Part shown: positions 31,397 to 39,352 of the stretch, in pieces
Layout of the letters: the number at the start of each line of letters is the position of its first letter
How positions within the stretch are numbered: position 1 is the stretch's first letter
NCBI GenBank assembly: GCA_030710605.1
Contig: CP092870.1
Coordinates: 11,489,408 to 11,553,407 of the forward strand
DNA length: 64,000 nucleotides
Source: Cordylochernes scorpioides
Taxonomy: Eukaryota; Arthropoda; Arachnida; Pseudoscorpiones; Chernetidae
Direction of reading: 5' to 3'
Notes under the pieces: model-generated
Seen by the model: the letters and a program-made list of their open reading frames with translations, nothing else
Told to the model about the DNA's origin: nothing
The model's database searches: none
Program-made: the position numbers and the translations under genes

Positions 31397-32745
31397 TTGG
31401 GCCGTCCTACAAGCAGTACCGTCCTGGTCTTCTGGAGGGTCTTGTAGACAAGGGTGCTTGAGTTAGGGCCCGAGGCCATGATGGTTTTGGCCAGCTCGGT
31501 GAAGGCGGTGACCTGTGCTTCTAGCAGCGAGGGCATTCGCTTCTTCATGTTGGATGGAGAAGCGAGGAGCTTCTGTGCGTCCTCCCAGTCTAGGCCGAGC
31601 AGCCCGGAGTGGTCGATGGCAATGGAGGGGAGCTTCTCGAGGTGCTCCCGCAGCTGGACGATTGCGGGTTTTCCCTTGGAAGGCGTGGAGGGAGTTGAGG
31701 TCCGCTCCTCCTCCGACATCTCGATGTCGAGCGGAAGAATCGCGGGCTCGAGGGGCCGCGGGGCAGCCACTGGAGCAGGGAGGGCAACAGGGGCGGGCTG
31801 GGCAAGATCCTTCGGTTTGGCTGGATGGGGCGCGGAGGGGATCGCCGGAGCCTCTTTTGATGTATTCGCCGGTTGGACAGGGGACGCCGGTGCCGGCTTC
31901 CTTGGCTGCTGAGGAGGAGGAGGAGGGGGGAGGGGCCTTGCGTCGGTGGGAGACGCTGCTTGCCTGGGGCTGCTGTTCTGCCTGGCGAGCGATGGGCAGT
32001 TTGCTCTGCGGTGGCCCTGCTTGCTGCACTTGGAACACTTTATTCCAAAGGAGAGGAAGGCTGACAGGGTGTCTCCTTTGGACTTGATGGTCATTCGGGT
32101 GGGCAGCGACTCCAGCCTCACGCCCTCGCGGAGCAGGATGAACGCCTCCCGGCGGCCGTCGTTGAAGGTATACTCCCCCATCTTGATCATGATGGGGGCG
32201 ATGGAGGTCACGGTGCCGAAGTTGCGCAGGGCCTCCACGATGGCGCTGTCCTCGACGAAGCCAGGCAGATTTGCGATGGTGATGCGTTCTGCCCTTTTCC
32301 GGAAGGGGAAGACCTTCAGATGGGTTCCTTCGATGTCAAGGCCCACCTCCACCAGACGGCTCGCAAGGTCCTTGCCCGCGAGGCCCACGACGTAGTGGCC
32401 GTTCATCCTGTTGAACTGGCTTATTCTCCCTGGCCCTCTGACCAGTTTGCCTATTGCCTTGAGGTAGGAGTAGTCCGGGATGTCAGGGCACAGCTCCACG
32501 AAGATGTAGTTCTCGTGGTTGGTTGAGTTCTGCCTCGCCTTGGCGTCGGCGATGTTGGCGCGCGTCGCCTTGATTTCCTGGGGCGGCACTGCTCTCGGCC
32601 CTGTTGGCCGCTTCCGCTGCTGGGAACTGCGCTGGTTTCCAGGCTTGTTGGGCTGCCTTGCAGCGTGCTCAGGTGAAGTTGAGCCGAGGCGTCTCTTCTT
32701 GCCCTTCACGACGATGAAGCCCTCGTTGTCATTCACCTCCGCCAT
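31393..32745 (-). CDS. LINE ORF1 protein, 450 aa, intact
   Basis: This is an uninterrupted RNA-binding ORF1, which in LINEs coats the transcript in the cytoplasm. It starts MAEVNDNEGFIVVKGKKRRL. It has a basic Pro/Gln-rich N-terminus, then a folded region (about 85-215, including HYVVGLAGKDLASRLVEVGL and ERITIANLPGF, like an RRM-type or Gag-like fold). One CCHC knuckle (CSKCSKQGHRRANC, about 237-250) follows, then a long Pro/Ala-rich disordered tract and a helical C-terminus. Codons are GC-rich. Its TGA overlaps the ORF2 ATG. Confidence 0.87.
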   Translation of the reverse strand: MAEVNDNEGFIVVKGKKRRLGSTSPEHAARQPNKPGNQRSSQQRKRPTGPRAVPPQEIKATRANIADAKARQNSTNHENYIFVELCPDIPDYSYLKAIGKLVRGPGRISQFNRMNGHYVVGLAGKDLASRLVEVGLDIEGTHLKVFPFRKRAERITIANLPGFVEDSAIVEALRNFGTVTSIAPIMIKMGEYTFNDGRREAFILLREGVRLESLPTRMTIKSKGDTLSAFLSFGIKCSKCSKQGHRRANCPSLARQNSSPRQAASPTDARPLPPPPPPQQPRKPAPASPVQPANTSKEAPAIPSAPHPAKPKDLAQPAPVALPAPVAAPRPLEPAILPLDIEMSEEERTSTPSTPSKGKPAIVQLREHLEKLPSIAIDHSGLLGLDWEDAQKLLASPSNMKKRMPSLLEAQVTAFTELAKTIMASGPNSSTLVYKTLQKTRTVLLVGRPK

Positions 32746-33329
32746 CTCGCTGTCGGCCCAGTTAAGCGAGGCCGGGTTGGCTGGATTCTCGCTGGTCGAA
32801 GCAGCGGTCTTCGGCGCCGTGACGTCAACACGCGCACGGCCAGATTTGCATGCGTTACGCCAGACGGCGAATTTGCATAGTTTTCTTTTTCTTTTTCAGA
32901 GATTTCCATTGATGCTTTTCTCTGATTTTCGTTTTTTGGCGATAAATCCTCGCCTGTTTGTGGCAGGATGCTGGGCCTTTCAGGCACTTGATCAGCAGAG
33001 CCTGGGCTTCCTTTTAATATCAAATTCGCTATCTTTAGCGCCCTCCACACGCACTCCAGAGGCGAAAACGGCGGAGCTCGCGAAAGCGTGGCCGCACGCT
33101 CGAGTGTGTGTGTGTGTCTGTCTGTCCTTTATGCCTGACCAAACCACTCATTGGAACGCCATGAAACTTTGGGAAGTTATTTAGTATAGTACTGGGAAGG
33201 TTTCTAGCAAATAAAATTTTTGAAATAACTTTTCGCCTAGAAATAATCAAGATAAATATTCTAATTTATCTGTTATAATTCAACAATCTGCTCTAAATAT
33301 TATCATGATGATACGATGATTTTGTAATG

Positions 33330-33400
33330 TAGAAAATTAGGAAAGACAAAATTCAGGATGACACGGCAATTTATTTGAGACAAGAATAATGATACAATTC
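33330..33400 (-). repeat. Repeat R, minus-strand copy
   Basis: The reverse complement of agaaaattaggaaagacaaa and aggatgacacggcaatttat matches repeat R at 19246-19302 and 27655-27705. The family is short, non-coding and of unknown type. Confidence 0.65.
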
Positions 33401-33636
33401 CAAGGCAAGTTGAACAGTTGATATCTAGTCTCATTTTCTGGTCTCATAGCATAGCCATTCTGCATTTGTATCGTTTACTTATTATTTAGCATTACACGAT
33501 TAGCATACTTACGTAGTAATTTAGATATGCAAAATTTTAACCTGAATTGTATTTTAGCCGTCCTATATTCATCACATATGCAAATATACCTCAAACGGAT
33601 TCCTATATAAAGTCAATTGCTACCTTAGTTTGTTAC

Positions 33637-33668
33637 CTGTCGAAGGGCGTGACTGCCCGAAAGCTTGT
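33637..33668 (+). ncRNA. Hammerhead-ribozyme-like motif (candidate)
   Basis: CTGTCGA is followed by a GGGC/GCCC stem with loop gtgact, then GAAAGCTTGTC. This matches the order CUGANGA, stem II, GAAA of hammerhead cores with one deviation (T for A in the first box). Such motifs are known near the ends of Penelope-like elements. An AATAAA-type signal follows at about 33684. Confidence 0.35.
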
Positions 33669-33924
33669 CACACGTTTATCTGAATAAAAAATCTTTTCTC
33701 CTTACTTTTCATTACTATTTATATAATCAATGGAGAAAGTTTTCATGTTGTTCTGATACTATTCCTTTAAATTCCAATTACCGAGGGAACCAATTAATAT
33801 TGATTTTATTCAACTTATCGAGTATTTTTCAAGGGACCGGGAAAAAATGTTCACTTTATCGAGAGATTCGTTAGACAAACCTTTACTCGGGTAAAACCCG
33901 GGCGAAGCCGGGTACGTCCGCTAG

Positions 33925-34633
33925 TAAAGAATAAGCCACACCACCAGTTTTGGAAAATTCAGACAAAAAGACTATTTGTATGCCATGGAGTCTAGCTATG
34001 GCTTAATCACTACAGATGTGGCTTCGATTTCAAAACATCTTTTGAGAGTGATTATGAAATTGATCGAAATTACCAAAAAAAGGTATTCAAACTGGTGAAG
34101 TGATAGGATAGATTTTCAGGCTAGAATTCAACATAAATTGCAGAAGGAGAATATTCAAATACTAAAAGGCACCTCTCGCTTTGAAAATGCATTAGAACAA
34201 TGCATTTTGTTTATCACCCTAGTTCAAAGCATTAAGGAAATTATAAAGAATTAACCAAAACTGGTGTTGTGACAATATTGTGACAATTCATTTAACTTGC
34301 TCTGTGATATTTGGCCAACCCAATTTCTTGATAAATCAAGAAAAGTCTACCACGAACGGGTTTCAGGCTGTTGGCCCTGTCAGCGTTATGCAGATCAAGA
34401 AATTGGGTTGGCCAAATATCATGGAGCAAGTTAAATAAACGTTTAGTTTATTTTTGATCCACTAGATGGCGCTCTGCCATCTAGAAATGCTCTTGTGAGC
34501 CTGGTCAGGATATGCCTTTTTTTGTTTTTAATATATACCTCTCGATCCAGTAGAATAAATCTTTTTAGTATTAAAAAAATGGGTTGCTTAAATTTTTAAC
34601 TATATTTTAATCCTTTCCTTATCCTTATCCTTC
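33925..34633. other. Non-coding stretch with an inverted repeat
   Basis: No gene is visible. It contains the inverted repeat at 34292-34434. The rest is AT-rich and not repeated elsewhere in the window as far as I can see. Confidence 0.6.
34292..34434. repeat. Inverted repeat with about 40-bp arms
   Basis: Arm 34292-34332 (ttaacttgctctgtgatatt, tggccaacccaatttcttgat) pairs with 34394-34434. The ~60-bp centre holds, on the minus strand, CTGACAG, a GGC/GCC stem and TGAAACCCG. That resembles a degenerate hammerhead core. It is likely a small fold-back element. Confidence 0.8.
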
Positions 34634-35154
34634 TCTATATATATAAAAATGAATGTTTGTATGTTTGTCTGTTTGTTTGTTGGTTTGTATGTCCGGTATA
34701 CAAATTCGCAGTAGTTCACTAATTCAAACCAAAATTTCCATACATAGGTGAAAAAATACGGGGAAGAAGATAGGCTATTTAAAAATATATAAATCAATTA
34801 TTAAAACTATATATTTTTAGTCAGAAAATGATGATTACGATATTGCTGTATCGTGTTTGATTATCAGATACAAAATTATATCGAGAAAAATTCCAAAAAG
34901 CAGAGACCACGGGTGAAATCAGTTCAATATTTTGTACGCAGGAACAAAATTCTAACAGAAAAACATTCATTCGAGCAGAAAACAAAAGCCAAATCATCTT
35001 TCTATAAAAATATCGCTTCTCAGACACAAAGTTTGGAGCGGGACGTTTCACAAGAGTGACATTCACGGCGCCAATTTATAATTGTAACGAATAGTATTTG
35101 AATAAAAACATTTAATCGGGTAAAACCCGGGCGTTGCCCGGGTCATTCGGCTAG
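34634..35154 (+). mobile_element. Short Helitron
   Basis: The 5' end is TCTATATATATAAAAATG with a gtttgtctgtttgtttg tract. The 3' end is aacccgggcgttgcccgggt plus cattcggCTAG followed by T. No Rep/helicase is encoded. A related internal segment is at 50390-50580. The 3' ~90 bp match those of the Helitron at 7921-8284. Confidence 0.8.
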
Positions 35155-35158
35155 TATA

Positions 35159-35639
35159 TCTATAAAAATGAAATGCGAAATCGATGTTTGTTATCGCTTC
35201 ACGCAAAATCTACTGACTCAATCATTATGGAATTTCGCATGTAGGTAGCTGAAGATTTCTTTTAACATATAGGCAATTCAAAAAACTAAAAAAGTTAATG
35301 TGCTTTTTTTTTAAATAAAAAACCAAAAACGGTTAGTTCCAGTCTTTTACCGCTTGGGCGCAGCACTGGTCGCGACGATAAATGAATTTGATTGGTTAAT
35401 AATTAACACGTGGTTTGTTTACATGATGAATGTTAGTTTGTTCACACGATGAATGTTTTTAAAAGGTAAGATTATCCAATCGCCGTGAAACTTTAGGAAG
35501 TTATTTACTATACTACTGGGAAGATTTCTGGTTCGAATTTGATTTGAAATAAATATTCTTTGCAATTTTATTTGCAAATTTTCTACTTTCACTCGCAAGC
35601 AGCGCCTCTAGCGGCGTCTGGTGAAATTATATTTATAAA
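35159..35639 (+). mobile_element. Helitron fragment, 3' end lost
   Basis: It starts TCTATAAAAATGAAATGCG after an A, 5 bases beyond the previous Helitron. Its first ~230 bp occur inverted at 51262-51510. It lacks a stem-loop/CTAG end and is cut by the minus-strand Helitron that begins at 35640. Confidence 0.65.
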
Positions 35640-36048
35640 CTAGCCGAGTGACCCGGGCAACGCCCAGGGTTTACCCAAAGGGCCTGCAGAGACTTTAAAA
35701 GTATAGATGGTGGCTTAAAAATCGCAATGGGTATATTCCGATTTCCTAGAAGCAGCATTTCAAGTAAGGATAAGTAAAAATACTTTCTAAGTATAAATTC
35801 GTTAATTCGACCATGTTTTGATTTCCAGAACCTATGAAATTACAAACAGTAATTCGACAATACCGATAATTCGACACCTTGCGATAATTCGACCCTGATT
35901 TGATTTCCCAATCTCTGGCCTATCAAATAACAAACGGTAATTCGACAATATTAATTATTCACCACTTCTGATAATTCAACCATTTTAAAATGCAAATTTC
36001 GACGATTGATGTTTACTTACAACTTTACTAATAAAAAGGTATTATAGA
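35640..36048 (-). mobile_element. Short Helitron, minus strand
   Basis: On the minus strand it begins TCTATAATACC after an A. It ends with the stem-loop ctgggcgttgcccgggtcac and CTAG before a T. Its interior has repeated aattcgac/gtcgaatta motifs. The left arm contains only its first ~115 bp, because the duplication boundary falls inside it. Confidence 0.75.
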
Positions 36049-36604
36049 TGCGAGCAACGAAACATTTTGAACCCATATAACGCAAATTCATATCCTCACT
36101 TATAGGGTGTCAAGCCTAAAGGATGCGAATTCATGTCCCTGATTTCTAAAAATTAACATAAAATTGTAGGCTACCAACGCGAATTCGCGTCTACTGGAAT
36201 CTTTTCCCATACCTTATTGCCTATTTATCAGTGGGTTGGGTTGGGGGGAATGTCAGCTGTCCCAATGTACCTGTAAAATGTCACATGCGACCGAGTTCAA
36301 GCAGCCATTATTTTTATTTATTTCAAGCTATATAGATTACATTAAAAGAAAATAGCATTTTTAAACATGTTTTTATATGAACAACTCGATTTTCATACGG
36401 CCCACTGGACCATGTAACTCTGGAATCATAAGTGCAAAAACAGACATCCCTAAAGGACTCCTTTAAAATATCTTCATGATTCTTTTTTAATAATATTCTT
36501 AAACATTTTTAATTTTTTTCATATTTATTTACTTTTCAATATAGAAAATAAGATAACATAAAAGGGATAAATTCATTTAATGGACCTCACAAAAAACTGC
36601 ATTT
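36049..36604. other. Non-coding, right-arm equivalent of 8285-8850
   Basis: I see no gene. It includes ccaacgcgaattcgcgtcta, a self-complementary stretch present in both arms. Confidence 0.6.
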
Positions 36605-36968
36605 CTAGCCGAATGACCCGGGCAACGCCCGGGTTTTACCCGATTAAATGTTTTTATTCAAATACTATTCGTTACAATTATAAATTGGAGCCATGGATGT
36701 CAATCTTGTGAAACGTCCCATTCCAAACTTTACATGTACATTAGGTCAGCTGGTATTACCCCCCATTTTCACCGCTAGAGGCGCGAGCGAAAGAGCAAAT
36801 TTGCAAATAATACGACGGATATTCGGGATAGAGACCTGAAATTTTCACTAAGAGTTTTTCCAGATTCTACTTTATATACTGTTAAAATTTCAGTCAGATT
36901 AGTTACGTATTGTGGACGTGTATAGTTGACAAACATACATACATACGCTGACTTTATATATATATGGA
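36605..36968 (-). mobile_element. Short non-autonomous Helitron, right copy
   Basis: This is the inverted copy of 7921-8284 with the same stem-loop and terminal CTAG. Its 5' end reads TCCATATATATATAAAGTC. It differs by a few substitutions. Confidence 0.75.
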
Positions 36969-37009
36969 TAATAATATAAATGAGTTTCAAAAATTGTAAA
37001 AAAAAAAAA

Positions 37010-37080
37010 TGCATCGGCCGGGAATCGAACTTGGGCCGCCCGCGTGGCAGGCGAGCTTTCTACCACTGAACCACTGATGC
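37010..37080 (-). tRNA. tRNA-Gly (GCC), right copy, T stem damaged
   Basis: It has the same 71-nt sequence as 7806-7876, including the CCAAG T-stem strand that cannot pair with CCCGG. Anticodon GCC and the B box are intact and a T run follows. Because the lesion is shared by both arms it predates the duplication. Confidence 0.8.
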
Positions 37081-37292
37081 TTATAAGAAATGGCCCTATT
37101 TGGGTATTTATTCCATTCACAAAAGCAAACGATGACAGAATTGTTGATGACTCTGATACTTGTATTTATAATTATGTTAGCATAATGAATTAGTCAGTAT
37201 TCCCATGGTCTCCAGAGAAGAGGTGTGAATTGACTTTTTGAAAATATACATAATTATAAAGATAGAAGCTTCTATAGAAATAAATAAAATAA

Positions 37293-37365
37293 GCCGAAAT
37301 AGCTCAGTTAGGAGAGCGTTAGACTGAATATCTAAAGGTCCCTGGTTCGATCCCGGGTTTCGGCA
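37293..37365 (+). tRNA. tRNA-Phe (GAA), right copy
   Basis: The 73-nt cloverleaf has a 7-bp acceptor stem (GCCGAAA/TTTCGGC), discriminator A and A box TAGCTCAGTTAGG. The anticodon stem TTAGA/TCTAA is fully paired around loop CTGAATA (anticodon GAA), and the B box is GGTTCGATCCC. It ends before a T7 run. The only oddity is T instead of the usual purine at position 37. It is the best candidate of the two for a working gene. Confidence 0.9.
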
Positions 37366-37461
37366 TCTTTTTTTAATTTTTAAATTTTTACTTACCGTAA
37401 CTTACTTACCGTACTTCCCACTCAATATGTTGTGGGACTACCATTAAAACATCTTGTTGAT

Positions 37462-37655
37462 TATAAACACAAGGTAATAAAACCAAATCCATATAAATAA
37501 ATAGTGTGTGACGTTTCAGCGTTGTTACCATCTTCAAACAAAAGTACTGAATGATACTTTTGTCAGTACTTTTGTCTGAAGATGGTAACAATGCTGTTAC
37601 TGAAACATCACACACTATTTATTTATTTAGATTTGGTATTATTACCATGGGTTTA
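37462..37655. repeat. Fold-back element FB2, right copy
   Basis: This is the inverted copy of 7231-7424. On the plus strand, CTGAAGA (37576-37582), a GGTAACA/TGTTACT stem and GAAAC (GAAA 37602-37605) form the most complete hammerhead-like core in the window. Confidence 0.85.
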
Positions 37656-37945
37656 AAATCTATAATCCAAATTGTGCCTTATCATCTTGTTGATTAAGAA
37701 ATGAAAAGTTATGAACCTTTATTCCTCACAATTTAATAAATTATATAATAAGAGGATTGAATTTCAACATGAATAAATTATCATTTGAGAAGCAGTTAGA
37801 AAACAAAACAAGATGTTTTAAAATGTCAAAGTGGGTATATTTCTTTGTCCGAAAATCACTTATTAATTGCATTGCAAAATATTTAGTAGCAAAAATTTGT
37901 ATTGAATAATTTAGAATTTGATAAGGTAAAATTTGGGTTATAGAT

Positions 37946-38140
37946 TATAAACAAAAGGTAATAAGACTGTATCCAAATAAATAAATAAGTGTGTGACATT
38001 TTGGTAACAGCGTTGTTACCATCTTCAGGACAAAAATACTGAAACATGACAAACTTTGGTCTGAAGATGGTATCAACCCTGTTATTTAAATATCACACAC
38101 TATTTATTTATTTGAATTTGGTCTTATTACCTTGTGTTTA
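37946..38140. repeat. Fold-back element FB1, right copy
   Basis: This is the inverted copy of 6746-6939, with terminal taaacaaaaggtaataagac and its complement. It has no ORF. Confidence 0.85.
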
Positions 38141-38329
38141 ATTCCGAATTTATTAATTTTTAAAAATGAATTATTGTATCCAATTTTATTTCTTTCCTTA
38201 TTGGAATCTTTCCTTATTGGAATACAAAAAAAAAAAATAATAATGTAACAAAATTAACATATTTTTAATATCCCAGCTAGCTGGCTGGCTGTAGAAAGGT
38301 GAAAAACCGTCTTAAAAAAAAAAAACATA

Positions 38330-38580
38330 CTCTGACGTTGAGGCCAAAAACTTAATATGTACACTGTGTGACAAAGAAATTACTGAAGAACTCCCCCATT
38401 ACCTGCTTAATTGTACATCCCTTGATGCAGAGAGGAAGGCCCTATATCAACAAATTAAATGTACCAACATTTCACCCTACGTATTGCTTTCAAAAATATC
38501 AGCAAATAAATCTAAGGCAATAGCTTATTATAAATTTTTTAGATCATCATTATGTAAGGAACAGTCAACAAGTGAATGAC
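38330..38580 (+). pseudogene. LINE 3' end with C-terminal zinc knuckle, right copy
   Basis: The plus strand reads a C-terminal knuckle CTLCDKEITEELPHYLLNC followed by about 50 residues and a stop after EQSTSE. In I-type LINEs this follows RNase H. The knuckle is intact here, unlike in the left arm (6190-6540), where a small deletion removes part of it. Everything upstream is missing. Confidence 0.62.
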
Positions 38581-39144
38581 TTTGAGACGAAGAGTAAAGC
38601 CAGTTTAATTTCTATGTAAATAACACAAGATGATTATTATCTTACCCAATTGGGAGAATCTATATGGGGCAAGTCCTTAATAAAGGCTTTTCTATTTTTT
38701 TGTAACAATTTTGTAATAATTTAAATAATTAAATGACTTGTAAATTATTCGTGAAATGCTTAGAGTATATATATTTAAATATTTCAGGAAATTTAAAATT
38801 AATATTGTTTGTCCTTGGAAGGTTTAGATAAAATATTTTTTTAAATATATAAATTCTTCAAAGATTTTTGTCAACAATCAAACTACATGACAACATTATT
38901 CAAAATTTTTATGCACAAAGGTTTTTAAAAATCTTAGTTTCACTTCAGAGTTGGAAAAAAATATTTAGGCGAAAAAAAATAATCATCTATACCTTTTTTT
39001 CCTCTTATGTAATTAATGTAAATATTTTTAAAGATCTTGATAATTTAAATAATCATTGCATAAACAATGTTTCAAAGTAATCTTATTATCTTGTATAAAA
39101 GATATATAATTTCCTCAAAAAAAGAAAAATGATAAATATATTAT

Positions 39145-39352
39145 TGTTGTAAGATTTAGGTACTTACAGCTTGTAGGAAGGCATGAGGACGTTGAGGATT
39201 ATATGATAATAACCTTTATTATCCATTTAGCAAGAAAGACAAAGTTATGGTAGCGAACAGTTATTGTAATATAGAGAAGGAGGTAAACAAACAGTTGTGA
39301 TGATGATAGGTCCAGTGTGGCGCTAGCTGTCGTAGCATTCAGTTATCCAACA
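39145..39352 (-). repeat. 3' LTR of the young Copia element
   Basis: This 208-bp LTR has a short purine tract (ccggggatt) just before it on the minus strand. The polyprotein stop codon lies inside its first bases. Confidence 0.93.

Larger units (their letters stand above)
27841..33103 (-). mobile_element. GC-rich two-ORF LINE (L1/Tx1-like)
   Basis: A non-LTR retrotransposon lies on the minus strand. A short 5' UTR (32746-33103) is followed by ORF1, ORF2 with endonuclease and RT, a C-terminal zinc knuckle and a T-rich 3' UTR with repeats of atatattttctttctctc. It is inserted in a (TG)n tract present on both sides (27831-27840, 33104-33116), which may be its target duplication. Coding GC content is far above the AT-rich surroundings. 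Assignment to the L1/Tx1 group rests on the APE endonuclease and RT style and is tentative. ORF2 has at least two frameshifts. Confidence 0.85.
27799..33924 (+). mobile_element. Helitron split by a LINE insertion
   Basis: The left end TCTATATATACAATG follows an A. The right end has the stem-loop aacccgggcgaagccgggta and CTAG before a T. Between them, 27841-33103 is a LINE sitting in the tgtgtgtgt tract near the Helitron 5' end. The right part (33117-33924) shares tgaaactttgggaagttatt with the Helitron piece at 35480-35530. It also contains a minus-strand copy of repeat R and a hammerhead-like motif, so the host element is itself composite. Confidence 0.7.
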
